The notes under the pieces are model-generated. The model made no database searches, had not been told where the DNA came from, and saw nothing but the letters and a program-made list of their open reading frames with translations. The position numbers were made by a program, and so were the translations under genes. Positions 53,615 through 62,631 of a DNA stretch of 64,000 bases are shown piece after piece. Position 1 is the stretch's first letter. The number at the start of each line of letters is the position of its first letter. This stretch comes from Leisingera sp. SS27 (GTDB taxonomy: Bacteria; Pseudomonadota; Alphaproteobacteria; Rhodobacterales; Rhodobacteraceae), in assembly GCF_028368855.1 (NCBI RefSeq), contig NZ_JAQNCY010000005.1, forward strand, positions 186,001 through 250,000, read 5' to 3'.

Positions 53615-54493
53615 ATGAAAATCGCCACCGCCGCCTATCCGCTCGACTGGCTCGACAGCTGGGCACAATATGAGGACAAGCTGGCCGCCTGGGTTGCAGA
53701 GGCCGCCGGTAATGGCGCCGAGCTGCTGGTTTTCCCCGAATACGGCGCGATGGAGCTGTCAACGCTGGATGGCGCGACGGTTGCCGGAGATCTGGAGCAG
53801 TCGATCCATTCGGTGTCAGAAAAGATGCAGGATGCGGCTGCGCTGCACCTGAAACTGGCTGCAGAACACGGTGTGCATATCCTGGGTGCCTCCGCCCCGG
53901 TGAACACCGGACTGGACCGGCCAGTAAACCGGGCGGAGCTATACACCCCCACAGGCAAGCGGGACCATCAGGACAAGCAGATCATGACCCGGTTCGAGCG
54001 CGAGGATTGGGGCATCATGGGCGGCGGGCCGCTCAAGATCTTCGACACGGCCCTGGGGAGAATCGGGGTGCTGATCTGCTATGACAGCGAGTTCCCCTTG
54101 CTGGGCCGCGCGCTGGCGGAGACAGACGTGATTCTCGTCCCCTCCTGCACCGAGGCGCTTGCCGGATACTGGCGGGTGCGCATCGGGGCAATGTCGCGGG
54201 CGCTGGAAAACCAGTGCGTGACCGCCATGGCCTCCATTGTCGGAGCCAATGAATGGTCGGAAGCCGTGGACATGAACACCGGCACCGGTGGCATTTTCGG
54301 CCCGCCGGACAAGGGCTTCCCCGGTACCGGGGTGCTGTCTGAGGGCGCGCTGAACCAGCCGGGCTGGACCTACGGCGAAGCGGACCTGGAAGCGATCGCC
54401 CATGTAAGGGCGGATGGCGGCGTGCTGAACCGGCTGCACTGGGAGGAGCAGATACCTCGCGTGAAATCGGTCACAAAGGCCGCAGTTTGCTGA
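53615..54493 (+). CDS. Carbon-nitrogen hydrolase (nitrilase superfamily)
   Basis: A 292-residue amidase-like enzyme. The catalytic triad is visible as Glu42 in LVFPEYGAMEL, Lys121 in DHQDKQIMTRFE and Cys155 in VLICYDSEFPLL. Such enzymes hydrolyse amides, N-carbamoyl compounds or nitriles; this subgroup, with EYGAMEL, is often annotated as an amidohydrolase of unknown substrate. ATG 53615 follows CCGGAGAAACCGC. It stands alone ahead of infA and interrupts the usual gene order of the block. Confidence 0.9.
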   Translation: MKIATAAYPLDWLDSWAQYEDKLAAWVAEAAGNGAELLVFPEYGAMELSTLDGATVAGDLEQSIHSVSEKMQDAAALHLKLAAEHGVHILGASAPVNTGLDRPVNRAELYTPTGKRDHQDKQIMTRFEREDWGIMGGGPLKIFDTALGRIGVLICYDSEFPLLGRALAETDVILVPSCTEALAGYWRVRIGAMSRALENQCVTAMASIVGANEWSEAVDMNTGTGGIFGPPDKGFPGTGVLSEGALNQPGWTYGEADLEAIAHVRADGGVLNRLHWEEQIPRVKSVTKAAVC

Positions 54494-54576
54494 TTGAGCC
54501 CTTGAATTATTGGGAAAATGACCCCATTTAAGCGCACGTCCCGCAGTTTGCGGGTTAACCCAATGATGGAGACAAC

Positions 54577-54795
54577 ATGGCCAAGGAAGATACGCTCGAA
54601 TTTCCCGGTGTCGTGAAGGAACTCCTGCCTAACGCGACGTTTCGGGTCGAGCTTGAGAACGGCCATGAGATCATCGCGCACACGGCAGGCAAGATGCGCA
54701 AGAACCGCATCCGTGTTCTGGCTGGCGACAAGGTCCAGGTGGAAATGACCCCCTATGACCTGACCAAGGGCCGGATCAACTACCGCTTTAAGTAA
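54577..54795 (+). CDS. infA: Translation initiation factor IF-1
   Basis: A 72-residue OB-fold protein that binds the A site of the 30S subunit during initiation. The complete sequence [20 protein letters not shown] through KGRINYRFK is canonical, with [19 protein letters not shown] intact. GATGGAGACAAC before ATG 54577 is a good ribosome-binding site. A terminator follows 27 bases after the stop, so it is expressed separately from maf. Confidence 0.98.
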   Translation: MAKEDTLEFPGVVKELLPNATFRVELENGHEIIAHTAGKMRKNRIRVLAGDKVQVEMTPYDLTKGRINYRFK

Positions 54796-54821
54796 GCGTT
54801 TGATCTGGAAGAAATATCAAG

Positions 54822-54850
54822 GCCCGGCACTCTGCCGGGCTTTTGTTTTG
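54822..54850 (+). terminator. Rho-independent terminator after infA
   Basis: GCCCGGCA (54822-54829) pairs with TGCCGGGC (54833-54840) across a three-base loop, followed by TTTTGTTTTG. Confidence 0.88.
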
Positions 54851-54855
54851 AAGCG

Positions 54856-54887
54856 GCCTCCGGCGGAAGTACTTTTGGCAAGATGAA
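54856..54887 (-). repeat. Dispersed 32-nt motif, copy B
   Basis: On the minus strand it begins TTCATCTTGCC and ends TTCCGCCGGAGGC, aligning without gaps to the copies at 19256 and 49493. It lies just after the infA terminator. Confidence 0.7.
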
Positions 54888-54959
54888 AGAGCTGGATGCT
54901 CTTTTCACGAGGCCGCTAATCGCCGTATTACGGGCACAAACCGTTAAGAGGGCCATACG

Positions 54960-55541
54960 ATGGCGTTTATCCTGGGATCGGGCAGCCCGCGGCGGCTGCA
55001 ATTGCTGGCGCAGCTGGGGGTGCATCCGGACGAGGTGCGCCCGCCGGAAATTGACGAGACGCCGCAGAAGGGCGAACTGCCGCGTGCCTATTGCGCACGT
55101 GTCACGCGTGAAAAGACCGAAGCCGTTCCTGCCGGACCTGATGACGTCGTTCTCTGCGCCGACACCACCGTTGCGCTTGGCCGCCGCATCCTGGGCAAGC
55201 CGCGCGATGCAGGCGAGGCGGCAGAGTTCCTGCTCGCCCTGTCCGGCCGCCGCCACCGGGTGATCACTGCCGTTGCAGTGCGCCGCGGGGACCGCGTCTG
55301 GGAAAAAGACGTGGTCAGCCAGGTGAAGATGAAAAACCTCTCAGACGAGGAACTGAACGCCTATCTCACCACCGGCGACTGGGAGGGCAAGGCCGGCGCC
55401 TATGCCATCCAGGGGCCTGCGGGCGCCTTTATTCCGTGGATCAGCGGATCCTTCACCGGGATCGTCGGGCTGCCGCTCTCTGAAACCGCAAACTTGCTGC
55501 GCGCCGCCGGCCTGCCGCTTTATCAGGAGGCCGCCGCATGA
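54960..55541 (+). CDS. maf: Maf family nucleotide pyrophosphatase
   Basis: A 193-residue house-cleaning enzyme hydrolysing non-canonical or excess nucleoside triphosphates. [18 protein letters not shown] (nucleotide-binding), [25 protein letters not shown], the [11 protein letters not shown] region and [18 protein letters not shown] are all family-typical. Septum-related effects are known for Maf proteins in Bacillus. The stop overlaps the RNase gene (ATGA). The start ATG 54960 has weak ribosome-binding sequence (AAGAGG ten bases upstream). Confidence 0.95.
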   Translation: MAFILGSGSPRRLQLLAQLGVHPDEVRPPEIDETPQKGELPRAYCARVTREKTEAVPAGPDDVVLCADTTVALGRRILGKPRDAGEAAEFLLALSGRRHRVITAVAVRRGDRVWEKDVVSQVKMKNLSDEELNAYLTTGDWEGKAGAYAIQGPAGAFIPWISGSFTGIVGLPLSETANLLRAAGLPLYQEAAA

Positions 55542-56560
55542 AGGGCCGCACCATCATTCTCGACCACATCCAGGACCGTGAAGCCGCAGCACTTATGGTG
55601 GACGGCAAGCTGGAGGACTTTCTGGTCGAAAGCGATGCCCCTGCCCCCGGCACCATCTACCGCGCCCGCGCCGACCGGCCGGTCAAAGGCCAGGGCGGCA
55701 TGTTCCTGACCACCCCGGACGGCCCGGCCTTCCTGCGCCAGGTCAAGGGACTGGCACCGGGCCAGATGATCCTGGTGCAAGTGTCCGGCTTCGCCGAGCC
55801 GGGCAAAGCCATTCCGGTGTCTCAGAAGCTGTTGTTCAAGAGCCGCTACGCCATTGTCACACCGGAGGCGCCGGGCCTGAATATCTCACGCAGCATCCGC
55901 GACGAGAACGAGCGCGACCGGCTGCTGGAGATTGCACATGAAGAGATGGGCGACTCTGGTTACGGGCTGATCCTGCGCTCTGCCTGCGCCGCTGCAGACA
56001 GCGAGGAAATTGCCGAGGACGTGGCCGCCATGGCAGCCCTTGCTGCGCAGGTGATGCAGGACGAAGGGACCGAGCCTGAGGTTCTGGCCGAAGGTGACAC
56101 CCCGCACCTGCTGGCCTGGCGGGACTGGGTAGAACCTGCGGATATCGAGCGTGACCCCGGCGGATTCGAACGATTGGGCGTACTGGATGCGCTGGACACT
56201 GCACAGGGCATCCGTGAGCCGCTGCCGGGCGGCGCCTTCCTGTTCATCGAGCCGACCCGCGCCCTGGTCGCGGTGGATGTGAACACCGGCTCCGACACGT
56301 CTCTGGCAGCAGGTGTGAAGGCCAATATGGCCGCCGCCAAGGCCCTGCCCCGCGCCTTGCGGGTGCGCGGTCTGGGCGGCCAGATCGTGCTGGATCTGGC
56401 GCCGATGCCCAAGAAGGACCGCCGCGGGTTTGAAACCGCGCTGCGGGCCGCTTTCCGGGCGGATTCCGAGGAAACCGTGCTGGCAGGGTGGACCAACCTC
56501 GGCCACTACGAATTGCAGCGCAAGCGCGGCCGCATTGCCCTGAGCGAGGTGCTGAAATGA
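55538..56560 (+). CDS. Short ribonuclease E/G family protein
   Basis: A 340-residue RNase E/G homologue, much shorter than RNase G (about 490). The catalytic magnesium-binding aspartates appear in VAVDVNTGS and QIVLDLAPM, and [14 protein letters not shown] and [10 protein letters not shown] match the family's core. The N-terminal S1 domain is poorly conserved, and the zinc-link CPxC and the C-terminal half are absent. This compact form is placed between maf and yacG. It may be an active but non-tetrameric nuclease, or one specialised for certain RNAs; a full-length RNase E is expected elsewhere in the genome. Confidence 0.88.
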   Translation: MKGRTIILDHIQDREAAALMVDGKLEDFLVESDAPAPGTIYRARADRPVKGQGGMFLTTPDGPAFLRQVKGLAPGQMILVQVSGFAEPGKAIPVSQKLLFKSRYAIVTPEAPGLNISRSIRDENERDRLLEIAHEEMGDSGYGLILRSACAAADSEEIAEDVAAMAALAAQVMQDEGTEPEVLAEGDTPHLLAWRDWVEPADIERDPGGFERLGVLDALDTAQGIREPLPGGAFLFIEPTRALVAVDVNTGSDTSLAAGVKANMAAAKALPRALRVRGLGGQIVLDLAPMPKKDRRGFETALRAAFRADSEETVLAGWTNLGHYELQRKRGRIALSEVLK

Positions 56561-56760
56561 GCTGTCCGATCTGCGGCGGGGAATCGCAAAAGAGCTACCG
56601 CCCGTTCTGCTCCAAACGCTGCGCCGATATAGACCTTGGGAAATGGCTGACCGGCGCCTATTCGGTGCCCAGCCAAAACCCGGAAGACATTGAAAACGCT
56701 TTGGAAGAAGCCGGACGCGCCTCAGCACAGAAAGAAATTCCGCAGCAAACCCGGCATTAG
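56557..56760 (+). CDS. yacG: DNA gyrase inhibitor YacG
   Basis: A 67-residue zinc protein that in E. coli binds GyrB and inhibits its ATPase and DNA binding. The four zinc cysteines are in SCPICGG and PFCSKRCADIDLGKWL, followed by the conserved GAYSVP segment and an acidic tail. The start overlaps the RNase E/G stop (ATGA). It is the end of the murA-to-yacG block; a tRNA-Phe gene follows. Confidence 0.94.
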   Translation: MSCPICGGESQKSYRPFCSKRCADIDLGKWLTGAYSVPSQNPEDIENALEEAGRASAQKEIPQQTRH

Positions 56761-56841
56761 CGATTTTCTTTGAAAAACCCTCTGGACACCGCCGCCCCCA
56801 GAGCATAGAAGGCCCCCACCCAAGGCGAACAGCCTTCCCGT

Positions 56842-56916
56842 GCCCGGGTAGCTCAGGGGTAGAGCAGTGGATTGAAAATCCTCGTGTCGGTGGTTCGATT
56901 CCGCCCCCGGGCACCA
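56842..56916 (+). tRNA. tRNA-Phe (GAA anticodon)
   Basis: The acceptor GCCCGGG pairs with CCCGGGC, followed by ACCA encoded in the gene. The D arm is TAGCTCAGGGGTAGAGC, the anticodon arm GGATT-GAA-AATCC gives anticodon GAA, and the T arm is CGGTGGTTCGATTCCGC. All arms fold normally. Confidence 0.97.
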
Positions 56917-57395
56917 TTTATACCAAAGAAAAACAGTGCGTTGGCGATGTGGTCGCTGCTGCACCTCGCTGTTAGCTTGCCCGGGACTGCAAACATCATA
57001 TCTGCACGCTGATGAGAATTGAATTCCGCCATTTGATGGTGTTTCGATTTGGCGCTTCACTCGACGCTGTTGATGATCAGGAGATCAAGCAGGGTTTCAC
57101 CGCCAGGGTAGAACCTTACCATCAACGCCTCCCCGTTCGCGCTTCTGATACCTGGCGGCGCTCCTCCTCGGCAAAGCAAGCCAGCAGATGCAGGAAGAAG
57201 TTCGAGACGTTCGGGTGCACGCAGACAGTCAGCTCTATGCCTTGTCCGATGATCCCCTATATGAACGACACCTTACGGGAGAACCGATCCAGCTTCGGGA
57301 TACCTGTCACAATGCACGAAGAGTAAATCCGTCAGGGGAAGGGGGGCCTGCGGTCAGACCCGGATTTGCGCTACAGCTCCGATACGCGGAAATTA
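56917..57395. other. Gap after tRNA-Phe with a recombinase relic
   Basis: About 480 bases without an intact gene. A decayed serine-recombinase fragment lies at 57122-57330 on the minus strand; the rest shows no coding features I can support. Composition is less GC-rich than the neighbouring genes. No direct repeat of the tRNA 3' end was found in this window, so attachment-site remnants are not demonstrated. Confidence 0.6.
57122..57330 (-). pseudogene. Serine recombinase (resolvase) relic
   Basis: Reading the minus strand gives CIVTGIPKLDRFSRKVSFI, a stop, then GIIGQGIELTVCVHPNVSNF, followed by FLHLLACFAEEERRQVSEAR and a stop. This matches the resolvase catalytic-domain stretch with the conserved LDR-SR, the middle G-(I/V)-E-(L/F) and the A-E-(E/H)-ER-ISE helix of serine recombinases. 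The N-terminal active serine region and the DNA-binding part are missing, and an in-frame stop breaks the rest, so it is a non-functional fragment. Its position just after a tRNA gene suggests a vanished mobile element. Confidence 0.7.
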
Positions 57396-58592
57396 CTAAG
57401 CCTCAAGAGCGCTGTGGCCCTCGGGAAGCTGCAAGCAGACCCCAAGATTGAAGCCTTCAGGCGGGTGATCCAGAATTTTCAGCCCGCCGCCCATCAGCCG
57501 GGCCAGCTCGCGACAGATCGACAGCCCCAGGCCGGACCCGCCCGCATGCTGGGACAAGGCATTCTCCAGCTGAGTGAAACGTTCAAAAACCCTGCTGCGG
57601 TCCTGTTCAGAAATTCCGGGCCCGGTGTCCAGAACGGTTATTCTGACAGGGCATTCCGTCGTCGCGTCATATTCCAGCATGATGCAAACGCTGCCAGAAA
57701 CAGAGAATTTCACCGCGTTGTCGATCAGGTTGTTCACGATCTGAGTAACCTTCGGCAAATCAATCACCAGCGTTTCTGGAATGCCATCGGCAAGCGTCAC
57801 CCAAGTGCGGAGCGGCTTGCCGTAGCGGATGGCGCTGGCCTGCAGTGCCTCGCGCCACAGCCCGGCCAAGGCTGCGGTTTCCTCAGGTTTGGGCGTATAT
57901 TCCACAGCATCGGATTCAATCCGCGCGGTTTCCAGCACGTTGACCAGCTGTGTCATCAGCATTTCAGCGGCCCGGTGTCCCACATCCGCCCGTTCCCGGG
58001 TTTTCCCGGATGCGCTCGCATCAGTCCTTATCAGATGCAGCAAACCGAGGATCACATTCAACGGCGTGCGGATCTCGTGGCTCATCGTGGCCAGAAAGGC
58101 AGTTCGGGCCTCAACTGCGGAATTGGCACGTTCAACCTCCGCCTCCAGCACCGCGTTCATCTTTTCGAGTTTCGCTTCGCTCTCCTTGAGTTCGGTCAGG
58201 TCGTTATGCGCACCAAGCATCCGCACCGGCTTACCCTGTTCATCCCGGATCGCCAGACCACGGCAGCGAACTGTAACCATGTGGCCTTTGGCATGGCGGT
58301 AACGCACGATCTGGTCATAAGGATGCTCCGGATCTTCAAGGTGCCTTTGAAAATTCTCAAGCGCCAGCGCCAAGTCGTCCGGGTGAATAAGATCCTGCCA
58401 TTCGGATGCAAAGTGCCCTTTGGTTTCCGGATCGATGCCAAACAGGCGCCAGAATTCCGAACTCATCCATTCATGTTCGGGGTTTTCCAGATCCCAGTAC
58501 CAGAGGCCGTCCAAAGAGCCGATTTGAAGAAAGTCGAAAATGGCACCATCGCTTTTGACCAGGTCGTAAAGCTCGCGTTTGAGATAATGCAT
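57396..58592 (-). CDS. PAS domain sensor histidine kinase
   Basis: A 398-residue soluble kinase. The PAS domain (about 15-140) has SLDGLWYWDLENPEHEWMS and LIHPDDLALALENFQRHLED, and includes the PAC-like GLAIRDEQGKPVRMLGAHND. A short coiled coil precedes HisKA with His172 in [18 protein letters not shown], then HATPase_c with LIDNAVKFS, DTGPGISEQDR and GSGLGLSICREL. There is no receiver domain. ATG 58592 (MHYLKREL) is preferred, with AGGTG upstream; ATG 58625 is in frame. No partner regulator is next to it; LysR lies upstream. The adjacent recombinase relic suggests a rearranged neighbourhood. Confidence 0.88.
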   Translation of the reverse strand: MHYLKRELYDLVKSDGAIFDFLQIGSLDGLWYWDLENPEHEWMSSEFWRLFGIDPETKGHFASEWQDLIHPDDLALALENFQRHLEDPEHPYDQIVRYRHAKGHMVTVRCRGLAIRDEQGKPVRMLGAHNDLTELKESEAKLEKMNAVLEAEVERANSAVEARTAFLATMSHEIRTPLNVILGLLHLIRTDASASGKTRERADVGHRAAEMLMTQLVNVLETARIESDAVEYTPKPEETAALAGLWREALQASAIRYGKPLRTWVTLADGIPETLVIDLPKVTQIVNNLIDNAVKFSVSGSVCIMLEYDATTECPVRITVLDTGPGISEQDRSRVFERFTQLENALSQHAGGSGLGLSICRELARLMGGGLKILDHPPEGFNLGVCLQLPEGHSALEA

Positions 58593-58705
58593 TTTCACCT
58601 GTCCTTGCCGGTCTTGCACAGCCATAGACCGCCACCAAGCAATGTCAGATTTACGACCCGCGTGCCAGCGCAATCATTGGGCGACTGCCCCGCAGCGCGG
58701 ACCGC

Positions 58706-59626
58706 TCAGGCTGCCTTTACAGACGAGCGCTTCAGCTGTTTCCAGAGCACATCCAGCGTCTGCTTGGTACTGCGCGGATCACGATACAGGCGAATTTCCA
58801 GGTCTGTGCCCAGCCTTTCATCCACAATCGCAAAACGGCCGGACGCGATTTCCTGGCGGCAGAGGCTCAGCGGCAGCCAGCCCATGCCGAAGCCTTCCTG
58901 GATCATCGCCTTGACGCTGTTGGCCAGCGCGTTCTGGTTGACAACGAACACCTTCTGATCGGGCAGCAGCTGGGTCAGAGCAAATTCCTGCACCGAGCGT
59001 AACGCTGACACCGCACCATAGGACAGCAGAGGCACCGCGTCTTTGCTGCCGGGTTTGAAAGCGAATTCCGCCGTGCTGTCCGGGGCCGTGCGGGAAACCG
59101 GCACATAGCGGTCGGTGGACAGCGTCAGGTAATCGAAATTGGCAACCTCCAAGGGCCCCAGGAAATCCATCGACGGATGCCAGTAGGTCAGGATCACATC
59201 GCAGTAGCCCTGCTGCAGCGCGCTTACGAACTGGTCGGCCGCCCAGGAAGTGGAGTTGAGGTCGGTGTCCACCCCGCCTTCGCTGGCAAGCGGCGCAATC
59301 AGGGTCTTGTAGTGAGTCATGTAGAGCGACTGCGAGGCGGCGAAGCGGATCACGTTTTCGCTTGCCGCGTCGATGGTCTGGCAACGCTCAATGGTTTCCT
59401 CGTAAGTGCGCAGCATGATGCGGGACTGCGACAGGAACACCTCGCCTGCAGGCGTCAGGGTCAACGGCAAGGTTTCGCGGTTGATCAGCCGCACGCCGAT
59501 CTCGTTTTCCAGTGCCCGGATCCGGCGTGAGAAGGCCGGCTGGCTGACATTACGTTCTTCGGCCGCGCGCGAGAAGTTCTTGCACGCGACCAAAGCTTCG
59601 AAGTCCTTGAGCCAGATGATGTCCAA
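58706..59626 (-). CDS. LysR family transcriptional regulator (TTG start)
   Basis: A 306-residue LysR-type regulator. The winged helix-turn-helix is at residues 1-60 (WLKDFEALVACKNFSRAAEE, then SQPAFSRRIRALENEIGVRL), followed by a substrate-binding-type effector domain. The start is assigned to TTG 59626 because the protein N-terminus DIIWLKDFEALV matches the family's usual start there, and no ATG fits; upstream codons overlap the ATPase gene. It is 14 bases after the stop of the ABC ATPase on the same strand, so it is likely the last gene of the transporter operon and may control it. A Ser/Thr-rich effector pocket cannot be interpreted. Confidence 0.88.
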   Translation of the reverse strand: MDIIWLKDFEALVACKNFSRAAEERNVSQPAFSRRIRALENEIGVRLINRETLPLTLTPAGEVFLSQSRIMLRTYEETIERCQTIDAASENVIRFAASQSLYMTHYKTLIAPLASEGGVDTDLNSTSWAADQFVSALQQGYCDVILTYWHPSMDFLGPLEVANFDYLTLSTDRYVPVSRTAPDSTAEFAFKPGSKDAVPLLSYGAVSALRSVQEFALTQLLPDQKVFVVNQNALANSVKAMIQEGFGMGWLPLSLCRQEIASGRFAIVDERLGTDLEIRLYRDPRSTKQTLDVLWKQLKRSSVKAA

Positions 59627-59640
59627 CTGGGCGTCCCGTC

Positions 59641-60684
59641 TTAACCGGCAGCCACCGCATCCAGCCTGTCTTCTTCGACGGCATGGCATGCAACCATGCT
59701 GCCGTCGGGCTGGTGAATGGCCTTGGGCTTTTCACTCTTGCATCGTGCGTCCGCAAAGGCGCAGCGGCTTTGGAACGGGCAGCCTTTCGGCAGGTTGATC
59801 GGCGTTGGGATCTCGCCCTTGAGGCGGATGTGGTTCGGCCGGTCGTCCTTCAGCTGCGGCACCGCGGACAGCAAGGCCCGAGTATAGGGGTGTTTCGGGC
59901 TGGAGAACAATGTCGCGGTGTCCGCAACCTCGCAAACCGACCCAAGGTAAAGAACCGCCACCCGGGTGCCGAAATGCTCCACCACGCTCAGATCGTGGGT
60001 GATGAACAGATAGGTCAGGCCGCGGCTTTCCTTGGCCTCCAGCATCAGGTTCAGAACCTGCGCCTGGATCGACACATCCAGCGCGCTGATCGGTTCGTCG
60101 GCAATGATGAATTCTGGATCCACCGTCAGGGCGCGGGCGATGGCGATCCGCTGGCGCTGGCCGCCGGAAAACTCATGCGGGTAACGCTTGGCCCAGCTGG
60201 GATCGACGCCAACCGAAAGCATTACCTCGGTCACCTTGTCGCGCACCTCTGCCGCCGAGGCATTTGGATAGTGGTGGCGCACCGGCTCCTCCAGCGCCTG
60301 CCGAATGGTCATGCGCGGGTTGAGCGAGGCATAGGGGTTTTGGAAGATCATCTGGATCTTCTTGCGCAGGGGCTGCATGCCGGCCCGCGGCAGGTTGTCG
60401 ATGCGCTGGCCGCCATAGTGGATCTCACCTGCGGATGGGGTCAGCAGGCCTGCCACCAGCCGCGCCACGGTGGATTTTCCGCAACCCGATTCACCCACGA
60501 CACACAGCGCCTCGCCCTTGCGGGCCTCCAGCGAGATGTTGTTCACCGCATGGACAGAGCGGCTCTCGCGCACGATCTTGCCCTGCTTGAACTTGAGCGT
60601 TTCCAGGAAGCCCTGATCGAGGTCGAACCTTTTTTCCAGGTTCTTGATCTCCAAGAGCGGGCGGTCAGTCTTTGCGTCGCTCAT
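59641..60684 (-). CDS. ABC transporter ATPase, DppF/OppF type
   Basis: A 347-residue ATPase of an oligopeptide-type importer. Walker [14 protein letters not shown], signature [15 protein letters not shown] and Walker B FIIADEPISALDVS are intact. The C-terminal oligopeptide-transport domain has CPFQSRCAFADARC and the HPYTRALLSAVP segment. The start overlaps the stop of the paired DppD-type ATPase (ATGA). Cysteines in the C-terminal region (CPFQSRC, CKSEKP, ACH) can bind an iron-sulfur cluster as in other DppD/DppF proteins. Confidence 0.95.
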   Translation of the reverse strand: MSDAKTDRPLLEIKNLEKRFDLDQGFLETLKFKQGKIVRESRSVHAVNNISLEARKGEALCVVGESGCGKSTVARLVAGLLTPSAGEIHYGGQRIDNLPRAGMQPLRKKIQMIFQNPYASLNPRMTIRQALEEPVRHHYPNASAAEVRDKVTEVMLSVGVDPSWAKRYPHEFSGGQRQRIAIARALTVDPEFIIADEPISALDVSIQAQVLNLMLEAKESRGLTYLFITHDLSVVEHFGTRVAVLYLGSVCEVADTATLFSSPKHPYTRALLSAVPQLKDDRPNHIRLKGEIPTPINLPKGCPFQSRCAFADARCKSEKPKAIHQPDGSMVACHAVEEDRLDAVAAG

Positions 60685-61676
60685 GCCCGTGCCTCCTGAC
60701 GGTCTTCATCACTGTTCAGGCGCTGCACCTCATGGCAAGCCACCTCCACGCCGCCGTAATGCACCGCTTCCGGCACCCTGCTGCGGCACAGGTCAGTGGC
60801 GTATTTGCAGCGCGGGTTGAAAGCGCAGCCTGCGGGAATGCTGGCCAGACCCGGCATGTTGCCCGGGATCTGCTTCAGCCGCTGGCCTGGCACCGTCTGC
60901 TGCGGCAGCGCGTTGATCAAGCCCTGGGTATAAGGGTGCTGCGGGTCGTTGATGATCTCGCGGGTGCGCCCGCTCTCGATGATCCGGCCAGCATACATCA
61001 CCAGCGTCCGCTCCGTCATCTGGCTGACCACCCCCAGGTCGTGAGTGATCAGGATCAGTCCCACCTGATTCGACTGGCACAGCTCCAGCATCAGTTCCAT
61101 AATGTCGGCCTGGATGGTCACGTCCAGGGCGGTGGTCGGCTCATCCGCGATGATCAGCTGCGGATCCAGCAGCAGCGCAATCGCAATGATGATCCGCTGG
61201 CGCATACCGCCGGACAACTCGTGCGGATACTGCTCCAGGCGTTCCTCGGGTGACGGAATGTAGACCTCGCGCAGTTTGACGATGGCGATCTGGCGCGCTT
61301 CCTCATGGCTCAGCTTGCGGTGCGCCATCAGGGTCTCGATCATCTGCTGACCGATGGTCAGCACTGGATTGAGCGTCACCATCGGGTCCTGAAAGATCAT
61401 CGCCATCCGATTGCCGCGCAGATTGCGCAGGCGCTTGTCGTTCATCTGAACGACGTCCTCGCCCTCGAACAGGATCTTACCGGTGTCGATGTAGCCCGGG
61501 CGGCTGAGAAGGTTCATCAGCGAAAACCCGGTGATCGACTTGCCGGCGCCGCTTTCGCCGACGATGCCCAGACGCTCGCCTTTGGCAAGGTCAAAGGAAA
61601 TGCCGTTAAGGGCAGTAACCGTCTGGTCGCGCATGGCGAATTTGACGGTGAGGTCGCGAACGGAAAGAAGGCTCAT
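60681..61676 (-). CDS. ABC transporter ATPase, DppD/OppD type
   Basis: A 331-residue ATPase. Walker [15 protein letters not shown]-loop [12 protein letters not shown], signature [16 protein letters not shown] and Walker [15 protein letters not shown] are present. The C-terminal region has the family cysteines [14 protein letters not shown] and a VACHEV end. A four-base gap separates it from the permease upstream and it overlaps the second ATPase by four bases, so this is a tight operon. Confidence 0.95.
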   Translation of the reverse strand: MSLLSVRDLTVKFAMRDQTVTALNGISFDLAKGERLGIVGESGAGKSITGFSLMNLLSRPGYIDTGKILFEGEDVVQMNDKRLRNLRGNRMAMIFQDPMVTLNPVLTIGQQMIETLMAHRKLSHEEARQIAIVKLREVYIPSPEERLEQYPHELSGGMRQRIIIAIALLLDPQLIIADEPTTALDVTIQADIMELMLELCQSNQVGLILITHDLGVVSQMTERTLVMYAGRIIESGRTREIINDPQHPYTQGLINALPQQTVPGQRLKQIPGNMPGLASIPAGCAFNPRCKYATDLCRSRVPEAVHYGGVEVACHEVQRLNSDEDRQEARA

Positions 61677-61680
61677 CGCG

Positions 61681-62631
61681 TTACCCCTTGTAGAGTTTCG
61701 GGTTCAGGACATCGCGCATCCAGTCGCCCAGCAGGTTGATGACAAGAACCAGCACCACCAGCACCACGCCGGGAATGGCGGTGATCCACCAGCTGCCGGA
61801 GAAGATGTAGTCGAAACCGGAAGAGATCAGCGAGCCCAGCGACGGCTGGCTCGGCGGCATGCCCAGGCCCAGGAAGCTGAGCGAGGCCTCGGAAATGATC
61901 GCATTGGCGACCTGCACGGTAGAGATCACGAAGATCGGCGACAACGAGTTCGGCAGGATGTGCCGCACCATGATCCGCATCGGGCCAAAGCCCAGAACGC
62001 GGGCGCTGTCGACATATTCCTTTTTCTTCTCAGCCAGCACGGTGGCACGCACGGTGCGGGCATACTGCGGCCACTCTGCCACCCCGATCACCGCAATCAG
62101 GAACACCACCGCATATTTGTTGAAGGTGTCGGTTCCAAACATCGCCTGCGTGACGGCCAGAAAAATGATCGCCACCATCAGGGTGGAGAATGACAGCTGA
62201 ATATCCGCCAGCCGCATCAGCAGACTGTCGAGGCGGCCGCCGACATAGCCCGCAATCAGGCCGATGGAGATGCCGAGGAACGCCTGCAGGGCCACGGCGC
62301 AGATGCCGATCAGCAGCGACAAGCGGGTGCCGTAAAGGATAGTGGACCACAGGTCGCGGCCCTGGTCGTCGGTGCCCAGCACAAATTCGGGCAGCGACCC
62401 GCTGACCCAGGCCGGCGGGTACTCGGAGTTCATGATATCGATCTGTGCCGGATCGTAAGGGTCATAGGGCGCGATCAGCGGCGCGAGGAACGACGCGAGT
62501 GCGATCAGCAGGAACACGATCATGCTCACCACCGCCACCGGATTGCGGCGGAAGCTGTAGCCCATGTTGGAGTTCCAGATCTTGGACCAGCGCGAGGGTT
62601 CGGATTTCGGGTTCAGCGTTTCGGTGCTCAT
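61681..62631 (-). CDS. ABC transporter permease, DppC/OppC type
   Basis: A 316-residue inner-membrane permease. The N-terminal cytoplasmic segment (SRWSKIWNSNMGYSFRRNPV) is followed by about six helices, TDDQGRDLWSTILYGTRLSL, the EAA loop KEYVDSARVLGFGPMRIMVRHI, and GLGMPPSQPSLGSLISSGFD. It starts with ATG 62631, overlapping the DppB-type stop (ATGA). The second permease gene of the operon; the transported compound is unknown. Confidence 0.94.
   Translation of the reverse strand: MSTETLNPKSEPSRWSKIWNSNMGYSFRRNPVAVVSMIVFLLIALASFLAPLIAPYDPYDPAQIDIMNSEYPPAWVSGSLPEFVLGTDDQGRDLWSTILYGTRLSLLIGICAVALQAFLGISIGLIAGYVGGRLDSLLMRLADIQLSFSTLMVAIIFLAVTQAMFGTDTFNKYAVVFLIAVIGVAEWPQYARTVRATVLAEKKKEYVDSARVLGFGPMRIMVRHILPNSLSPIFVISTVQVANAIISEASLSFLGLGMPPSQPSLGSLISSGFDYIFSGSWWITAIPGVVLVVLVLVINLLGDWMRDVLNPKLYKG

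Noticed and set aside
57012-57326. A 104-codon plus-strand frame after tRNA-Phe
   Set aside because: The opposite strand carries a recognisable resolvase fragment over the same bases, and the plus-strand protein has no family features.
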